A stretch of 64,000 nt of DNA, from NCBI RefSeq assembly GCF_033958435.1, contig NC_134160.1:8853001-8917000 (forward strand), written 5' to 3'. Position numbers and translations under genes: made by a program. Under the pieces are notes generated by a model. It saw only the letters and a program-made list of their open reading frames with translations. It made no database searches and had not been told where the DNA came from. Origin of the DNA: Carettochelys insculpta (taxonomy: Eukaryota; Chordata; Testudines; Carettochelyidae). Below, in pieces: positions 52,401 through 61,400 of the stretch (positions within the stretch are counted from its first letter, which is position 1; every line of letters starts with the position of its first letter).

Positions 52401-55400
52401 CCCCACCATCAACTTATGCCTCAATTACAACATGCAAGAGATACATTTCCTGGACACTACAGTACTAATCAAGGATGGCCTGATCAGTACCACACTGTAC
52501 CGAAAACCTACTGATCGCTATACTTATCTACACCCTTCTAGTTTCCATCCTGCACACGTGACTAGATCCATTGTTTACGGTCAAGTTCTTAGGTGCAATC
52601 GCATTTGCTCTGATCCAACTGACAGAGACCAAAAACTACAAGAACTTTACCAAATACTCATAAACCTGAATTACCCACCAGGAGAAGTAAAAAAACAAAT
52701 CAACAGGGCCAGACGAATACCCAGAGACCAGCTACTCCAAGATCGGCCCAAAAAAGCCAAGAACAGAACACCACTGGTCATCACCTACAGCCCCCAACTC
52801 AGACCACTGCAACGAATTATTGAAGACCTACAACCTATCCTTATTCAGGATGCCACACTCCAGAAGGCCCTGGGTGACATGCCTGTTCTCTCCTACAGAC
52901 AACCTCCCAACCTCATGAGGATCCTCACTAACAGCCACAGTTCAGTCCTGGAACCTTTCCCTGCAACAAAGCCCGCTGCCAGCTTTGTCCACGTATTTTC
53001 TCTGGAAATACCATCACTGGACCTAACCAGGTTACTCACAGGCACTTTCTCTTGCTCCTCTACTAACATCATATATGCCATCGTGTGCCAACAATGCCCA
53101 GATGCTTTGTGTATTGGACAGACTTCTAACTCCCTTAGACAAAGGGTCAACGGGCACAAAACAGACATCAAAACACTCCAGATCCACAAACCCGTTAGTC
53201 AACACTTTAATGGAATGGGGCATTCTGTCAATGACCTAAAGGTATGTGTGTTACTGAAAAGGAATTATCGCACCGTTTTGGAAAGAGAAACATCTGAGCT
53301 GGCTTTTATATTCAAATTCGGCACATTAACACATGGTTTAAATCATGATGGGAACTTTCTGAGTCACTATAGGGGCTTGTCTGCATACTTGGCTCAATCT
53401 AATTCTTGACTTTCCCGCACCCCGACCCGTCCAATCTCTGATTTGCTCACCTTGATTATCTTTTTCTGATTTGTCCTCCTTGCTTACAGTTTTTGGTTCT
53501 CTGTGCCTTAAATATTTAGTCTGGTCTGGTCTGGCTATGGTCTGAATAAGTGGGTCTGTCCCACGAAAGCTCACCTAATAAACCATTTTGCTAGTCTTTA
53601 AAGTACTACTTGACTGCTTTTTGTTTTGATAGTGTATAGACTAGCATGGCTTCCTCTTTGTTACCCTTTTGAAAAGGGATTCTGGTGGGCTTCAGTCAGC
53701 ACCAGTGGTGCAGTGGGGCTAAAGTAGGCTCCCTGCAGTTCCCAGAAACAGCTCTTACGCATAGGTTCAGCCAGGGAGGCTCTGTGTGCTGCACCCACCC
53801 CAAAGGCCATTTCTGCAGCTCCTCTATGGGATGCAAACAGTGGCCAAAGGGAGCAGCAGGAGTAGCGCCTGCGGGCGAGGTCAGTGCACAGAGCCATCTG
53901 ACCATGCCTCCACCTAGGTGCCAGAATGATATGGTCACTGTTTCAAGAAAGTATTGGGGGGTAAGCCATGTTAGTCTGGATCTGTAACAGCAACAAAGGG
54001 TCCTGTGGCACCTTATAGACTAACAGAAAAGTTGCATCTGAAGAAGTGAGTCTGTGCTCACACAAGCTCATCCTCAAAACTTTTCTGTTGGTCTATAAGG
54101 TGCCACAGGACCCTTTGTTGCTGTTTCAAGAAAGCACCTGAGATAAGCCCAACTCACAGCCTGCACTCCAGCCCTCTCCCGCTCCTGACCCCCTCCCACA
54201 TGCAGCTCTGTCCCAGAGCCCATGCTCCTTTCCCTGTCCCAGCCCTGAGACCTCTGTACTCTGAACCTCACAGCTCAGGGCCCCCACCTGCATCTCAACT
54301 CCCTGCCCCAGCCTGGAGATCCCTCCTGCACTCCAAACCCTCCTCCCTGGCCTGCGCTCCCAGCTCGAATCCACAGCCACCAGTTCCCAAACCCCTCATC
54401 TGTGACCCCACACTAGAGTGCACACTACTGTTATATTTTCACACTGCTGGTGAAAATGAATATGTGGGGTGGGGGGGAGAGTGAGTGGCAGAGAGAGAGG
54501 GGGATGGAGGGAGCAAGGACAGAGGTGGGCAAGAGTTTTGTTTCTCTGCAATTGCAAACTTGGCAACTTTAATTGTGAGGTCTGTTTTATGCTTGTAAAA
54601 TCACTTCAGGTTTCTGTTTTATGGTAATTTTCATCCTAACTGTCTGTTTTACATCTTTATAATTTATCAGGCAAATGGAGGGAGAGAATCTGGAACCCCT
54701 TTATGCTCCATTGGCTCAGATCACTTCTTAATAGCTACCAGAGCAAGCTACTTTTGCAATCTATATCATCTCAGTATCCATTCTAGGAGACAGGCATTTT
54801 TTTTTCTTTTTTATGGATTTGGACATGTACAAATCATGATCATAGCTAAAGCTTTCATTCTTTTGTAGTGCAAAAAGTACCAGAAGCTGGGTTTGCCACA
54901 GCAAGATACCTCTTTGTAATGATCACAACTCGCTGCTGGCTATTTGCATGCAAAAAGAGAGCGTCTAAAAGTGCAGTTTGACAATAGTGTTCACATCCAC
55001 TGAAGTGCTGTCTCCTGGCTTCTGAAGTATTGAACCTAGAGAAGCAGTCTTACTGTTGAATTAATTATCTTCCTGGATATCTTTGAATTCTTCAGGTAAC
55101 TGGGCTGCATTTGTGCATAGGGGAAATATTTGTGGAGCAGGGCCTTTTTTCCTCCTTGCTCTCACAAGACTTGGGGTTATCCTCAGAGCAAAATCTGAAG
55201 GTTTTAAGGTAAATGTACTTTCCTGTATTTTAGCTGTAGTTATTTTCCATTGTCTATAGCACCACTGATGTCCCAAACTGTAACTCCTGAACCTATTTTT
55301 TTCCAGTCTGCTGCCTGCCTCTGTGAAGTAGTTTTAACACCAGAACAATTTTCTCCATTCAGTTACACTGGGAGACATCCTCAAAGCCTACTGAAGTGTA

Positions 55401-58400
55401 ATAGGGCTAAGGCAAACATGAGCAATAAATAGGATTCAGAATTCTGGGAACATACACTGGAAATCAGAGAATGGGTGAAATAAGGTGTTAGCAGTAATGT
55501 AAAGAAGGGGTCAGAGTATTAGGTAGCAGCATTTGTGGAGCCAGGTGCTGGCTGGCACACAGTTGTTCACAACTGTCACCCTTTTCTTTCAACTTGTGCT
55601 TAAATGTTGCAGCCAAAGGAGTAGATCCTGTGATTAGCCTAAAATTGTGTTTATCTGCCTCGTGTTGCATACCTTCCTTCTAGTTTTTACAATTTAGTGC
55701 AATATGTACAGTTTCTCACCCCAAATTTGCCCCCTTGGGAAATTTTTGTTTTTTTAAAATATTTCTTTAGGGTGGACTGTCCTGACATGTAAATAAAATA
55801 GGCCAAAAACATCTAATAATGTGATTGGAAAGGAAAAGGGCTATCGTTGCTCTTTCCTTTCCTTTTTTTTTAATGAACTTCTTTAATGAAACTGGTGTTG
55901 AAGTGGAACTTTTACTGATGATACAGATTCTCAGTTGTGAAGAGATACTGAAGAAAACTCCGTTGCAGATTAGGAACCTGAATTTAACAAATGGATATAC
56001 AGGTCAAACCTCTTTAATCTGGCACCCTTTGGACCTAACTGGTGGCAGATGGGACAGTTTACCTGACCACAGGAGGTCAGTATTGTCTAGAAGACTTATC
56101 AACACTTCCACTGCTTACTGAGCTCTTAAAAGACAGTTAGGAGTTAACTACAAAGAATAACACAGAACGGTGAGAACCAGGACTGGTGCCTGGAAACAAA
56201 CTTTATAGGACCACAGGAAACTTGGCCACACCCATAAGTGGTCATCTAGCTAACTAAAATCAAGCTGGACCAAGGAGGTTGTGAGACAAGAGTGTTTGGG
56301 ATTAGAAGTTCAACCTGTACAAAAAGACTTTAGGTTTGGGGAAACAAAGGAGTTGACATATTTGAGTGCAGCAGTCTAAAGATGAGTATCAGAGAGGTAG
56401 CTGTGTTAGTCTGTAGCTTCGAGAACAAGAAGAAGTCTTGTGGCACCTTATAGACTAACAGATATTCTGGAGCATAAGCTTTTGTGGGCAAAGCCCCGCT
56501 TCATCTGATGAAAGCTTATGCTCCAAAATATCTGTTAGCCTATAAGGTGCCACAAGACTTCTTGTTGTTCTTGAGTCTAAAGATGGTTTAGTAACAAATT
56601 TCACTTTGAGGTTAATTTTATATGTTGTACCTTTAGTCTAGCTGCATAGCTGGGCTTTTTAATAAAGGCATTCCTAGGATCTTTTGATATAATTTTCTTA
56701 ATGCTCCTTCTACCAAACCATTTCTTAGCGTCAATGCAAACCAGCAATCTTCTTGAATTGCTGACCACTGAAAGCAGTTCTGTTTAGAACAACAAGTAAG
56801 TCAGAACTAAGGATTCTGTCTCAATTATTTCTGGAACTTCTTGGTGCAGTATATAGAAACTGCTTAAAGCAAGTACTTGTGACAGCATATCACTTGTAGC
56901 GCAGGGAACTTCAGCTTACTATAATAATGATATTGGTGGTTTTAAAGTAATAGCACCATGGACACCAGGTTAAGCAAGAAAAGGAACAGTACAAGAGAGT
57001 CTCATAGGAGTAGCTAGAAGAGCATTTTAGTGTATGTAACTGTCTTTTTTTTTTTTTTAAGACTATTTTTACATAATATTAAGAAGTGTAGGGTGCTCAG
57101 TTGCTTGGAAATGTCTGTAATGTCTAAAGGAAGTAATTTAAGGAACAAGACATTTTATGCACAAAATGGACATAAATACAATAAACATTTTCATATCCAG
57201 CATTCTATCATCTGGAACTCTCAAATAATCGGCATTTTACATTGTTTTCCATAAGTACAGTGTAGTGAAAGTTAAATACAAATAAATACAGCAAATACAG
57301 TATAAGTTTACAGTGTACAATACTACTGTTGTTGGTAGATAAAGTACTATGCATGCATTTTTGTTTTTCTTAATATCTAATCTTGTTTGTCTTTTTAGTG
57401 ATATGCACTGCTAGGTATAGCTCTCTGCTATCTGGAATATTTCATTATCTGGCAACTTCCCAGTGCCAGGGCTGCCAGATATGAAAGAGTTTACTATATC
57501 TAAGAGCCTTTGCATGAAACTCCCCCCCTCCCCACCCCCGATCATCCTCCTTTATTTGAAATAAGCAGGGAAAGAGATCCCATCTGGAGACGGTGGGCTG
57601 ATAAACTGTTTTTAATATGTGGAATCAAGAAATTGTGCCTTGCAGGATCAGGCCTTGGACCTTCAAGTTGCCCAGTGTGGTAGCCAAGCTGCAATTAAGC
57701 CCTTATTTTAAAAGTAATTCTGTTTTCAGATGACTTGCTGCTTATACAACAGCAAAAGAAATTGTATACTAGAATTAATTTTTCTCATATCGATTTCCTG
57801 GTTTACTGGAAAAACACTGCAGAAAAGTACAACAGTGTTAAGCAGAAACTAGTATGGTAGAAAAAATACTGCTGCCTTATTGGGTCATTCGTCGTTGTGA
57901 GAATAGTGTAAAGTACTTTGGGGAATAGAGTCAGAACATTAGCCACACTTTTAACAGCAAAACTACTTCTTTGCTATTATCCTGGTTTACCTTGATAATG
58001 TGTTTATTTTGGGCATAGGGAGAACTTTTTAAATCTTGTATTAAATTATTATTTAAAATATTTATTTATTTCCCCTGCACATGGGGAATAACTTTATGTA
58101 TTAGCGCACTACAAGGGAAAAATCGCTAATCCAGAATATTTCTTTTGACTAGACATTGTAAATGGATTGGCCCACAGATGATGCAGGGCAAATGAGGAAT
58201 ATGTGGGGCAAGGAGGCAGGATTTTCTGGTAGCTGAATATTAAGATGATCATTCTGAAAAATGAAACTGTCAAGTGTAATTTTTTTCTTTATATCAATGT
58301 TTGTTTTACTATTTCAGAAAATTTGGTACCCATGTTTTAATTGCACAATTTAAATGCCTTTGTGACTGTTCCTTGCAGTGTTTTTATTTCCTCTATAAAT

Positions 58401-61400
58401 TGTAGTAATAGAGTTTTGTTAATGCTTAAAACTAGAGCTGAGGTTACAATAAAATACAATATAATGAAAGGGGATAGTTAAAATCTGGGTTTTTTAAAAA
58501 TGTTGTCCAGATTATTTTTTAAAAAGTTATCTAATCAGTTTTTTTGCAATTGATGCATTACCCTGAGATTTTAGCAGTCACTAACTTTAAAAAAATTAAA
58601 GCATTCCTCTTTATACTGTTTTGTGCCAAACATCCATCAAAACCAGTCAAATGGTGACAGAGAAGTGTTGGTATGCAGTAACTTGTAAATTTCCATTGTC
58701 TCCTCATCACATATTTCAACTCTGATGGTGCATCCAACATCTGTCACCAGGTATCGCAGAGTGTGGAGGTCATGAGGCTCTGCATCCCATCCACAGTCAG
58801 ATGTGACTTTCATTCAGAGGTAGAACAGAAGCTTTATTAGTCAATGGGGACACAGTGTAGAACAGACTTGTCAGCGCTGAAACCAGAAGCAGTCGGCACA
58901 ATCCATCTTGGGAAGAGGGGGCCCAGTTAAGTCGTCAGATCACCAAAGAGCTGATCATAGGAAAGCAGAGGAGGATGAAATATCACTGTCACAGTTTAAG
59001 TCTACCAACTAATATTAACCATAATGAAAATACGCGTGTAACAAAATACAGTTTTTTAGTGTTTTGTCCAGCTTGACTTTAAATGTGCTTTACGTAACAA
59101 TCCATGCACTGACTGAGGTATTGGCCAGTCTTCCAAATTTTTAATTTGTGGTCTCAAATGCAAGCTTCTTATCAATTTATTACTGTCAAAACAAACCAGC
59201 AGTCATATAGCACTTTAAAACGTAACAAAATAATATATTAGGTCGTGAGTTTTTGTGGGGCAGACCCACTTCCTTAGATCTGGAGATACAACATTTCCAG
59301 TACAAAACTGACGGTTTTAGTTCTGTACTGGAAATGTTATGTCTCCAGATCTGAGGAAGTGGGTCTGCCCCCCCCACGAAAGCTCATCATCTGATAAATT
59401 ATTTTATTAGTCTTTAAAGTGCTACATGACTGCTGGTTTGTTTTGTTAGAGTACAGACTAACATGGCTACCTCTCAGTTACTGTTTATTACTGTGTGGGT
59501 GTGTGATAAGCTAGTAGTAAGCCGATAGGTAAAGTTGGGAAGTATGTGCATGTGTTTATCTGTGTAGCAGTTGCTTTTGGTGATTAGTCAACAAATAAGT
59601 TCTCTGTCACACAGTACCAAATGCAGCCAACAGTTTAAAGCTCAGTACATCTAAAAAAGTGAGGTTTTGAGTCTCTTGAATGAATTATCCCTGAAATAAG
59701 TACATTTCTATGGTAGATCCCACACTTCTTGTAAAAGTGGTTTACTGTTAATCTACCAGAAGACTGCTTGGGCTCAGTTTTAGTTTTTAACATTTTTTAT
59801 AAACTTTCATGAATATATTTCAGGATTCCACATTAGCCTCATAACACTTGGTATCAGTCTTTTTTTATACCTCAAACCATTTAATTTTCCATTGGAACTT
59901 AGGTCTGGATTTTTTGAATACGTATATCCCAAAGCTTAAGTGTATCAGTATAAAAATTAATTGGCTATTGCCTTTAGTCTGCATAGTGGGGTCTGTTTGC
60001 TTCTATTTGGTTACTAGTTACTGATTTTTAGAACTCTAAATTCTTCAACTTCTGTTAATTGTGCACACAACTTTTATTGCAGCCACCTGTAATTTACTGT
60101 TTTGATCAGCCTTGTTTAAGTTTTTGAAACTAATCATGGACTATCAGTGAGCACATGGGATTACTTGTGTGTAACTAAAATTATATTTGACTCCAGCTTA
60201 ACTGATATGTAATTCTATACTTGTCAGAGATGATCTTCTGTTTGTGTGTGCGATATACTATTATTGTCTTAAGTACAAAGGACTTTTTAAAAATCTGAAT
60301 AAATTTAAATCCATAATCTGATGCTTCATTCATATTAACATAAATGAGTGTGATCATCTAACAATTTTTATTTTATTTCAAATGCTTTAATTACAGCTTG
60401 GGCAATTCCTTATTAAATATTATTTACAAACATAGAACATATAGCAGAAGGTCTCTTGCCGGGAATGATTAAAATTAAATTTCTGATTTTTCAAACCTGA
60501 TACAGTTCTCTCCATGTATATTTTCAATGATTACATACACAGAAAAATATAAAGCTGAATTACTTTTTTACCTAGAATGCAGGTGGTTATTTTTATTCTT
60601 TAGCATATTTCAAGTAGGTATGTTGGCATTGTTTGAAGGGAACAGTTGGGTTGTGAAACTATTCTTTTTTTATAAAACCTTGTATGAAATACATCTTGTA
60701 TGTTGGTTCTACAGGTTACTGATTTAAGAAGAAATTAACTTTTAGATGAAAAATAATAAGCCATAGTCTGAGCCGTCAGTAACTTGAAAGCAAACCTTGG
60801 TCAGAAAAGGTTAAACACTGGTTTATTTCTACATCTTTTCAAACAGGAATGTTTCAGCTTTGCTGAGAAATCATAATTCCTTAAGATTTATGTTAGAGCA
60901 TTACAACACTTTACGTGAGGAAACTAAAATACACATTACTTTTCTTGCAGGAGAAATATAAATACTGAAAAAGTTATGAATGTTTATATGATGTGGGAAG
61001 GGAAAAGGAGATTTGTTTATTTTGAAGAAAATAGTTAACTTTTTTTTTTATTACAGTGCATTTTAAAGATTTAATTCCTGAACAAGTTCCTTTGTGCCTG
61101 GCAGTGTGAAAAATACCATAAATATCCCTGCAATACAGTATGTGAACTATACTTTATAAGGAATTACATTTTTGTTCAGTATAACAGGTCTGCAATAGTG
61201 GTTTATAGGACAAATAAAATTGACAGATTCTTATTTGCAACCTAAATTAACATAAAATATCAAGGGATGACGAAGGACAGGGAAGAAAGGGTATGACATG
61301 ACCAGAGTTAAACACAGTGAAATATCAGGAGGTATGTTGTTTACTGTGGTCCGTCCCCCCTAAATGTGCATAAAACTTAACAAATTTGGCCTTGGGAAGG

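Larger units (their letters stand above)
50262..53662. mobile_element. Penelope-like element: head-to-head inverted dimer in one TSD
   Basis: The whole 3.4-kb unit is flanked by a perfect 13-base duplication, ACCCTTTTGAAAA (50249-50261 and 53663-53675). The minus arm (50262 to about 51662) is an inverted copy of the 3' part of the plus arm (about 52231-53623). The plus arm runs from about 51663 to 53662 and reaches further 5' into the reverse transcriptase and 39 bases further 3'. The arms differ by scattered substitutions and indels only. The single TSD implies that both arms arrived in one insertion. PLEs are retroelements with RT and GIY-YIG endonuclease, known for inverted and tandem partial copies. 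It lies in MACO1 intron 6. Confidence 0.9.

Noticed and set aside
50262..53662. Simple L1-style twin-priming inversion as full explanation of the PLE dimer
   Set aside because: Twin priming gives inverted but non-overlapping segments. Here about 1.4 kb is present in both arms.
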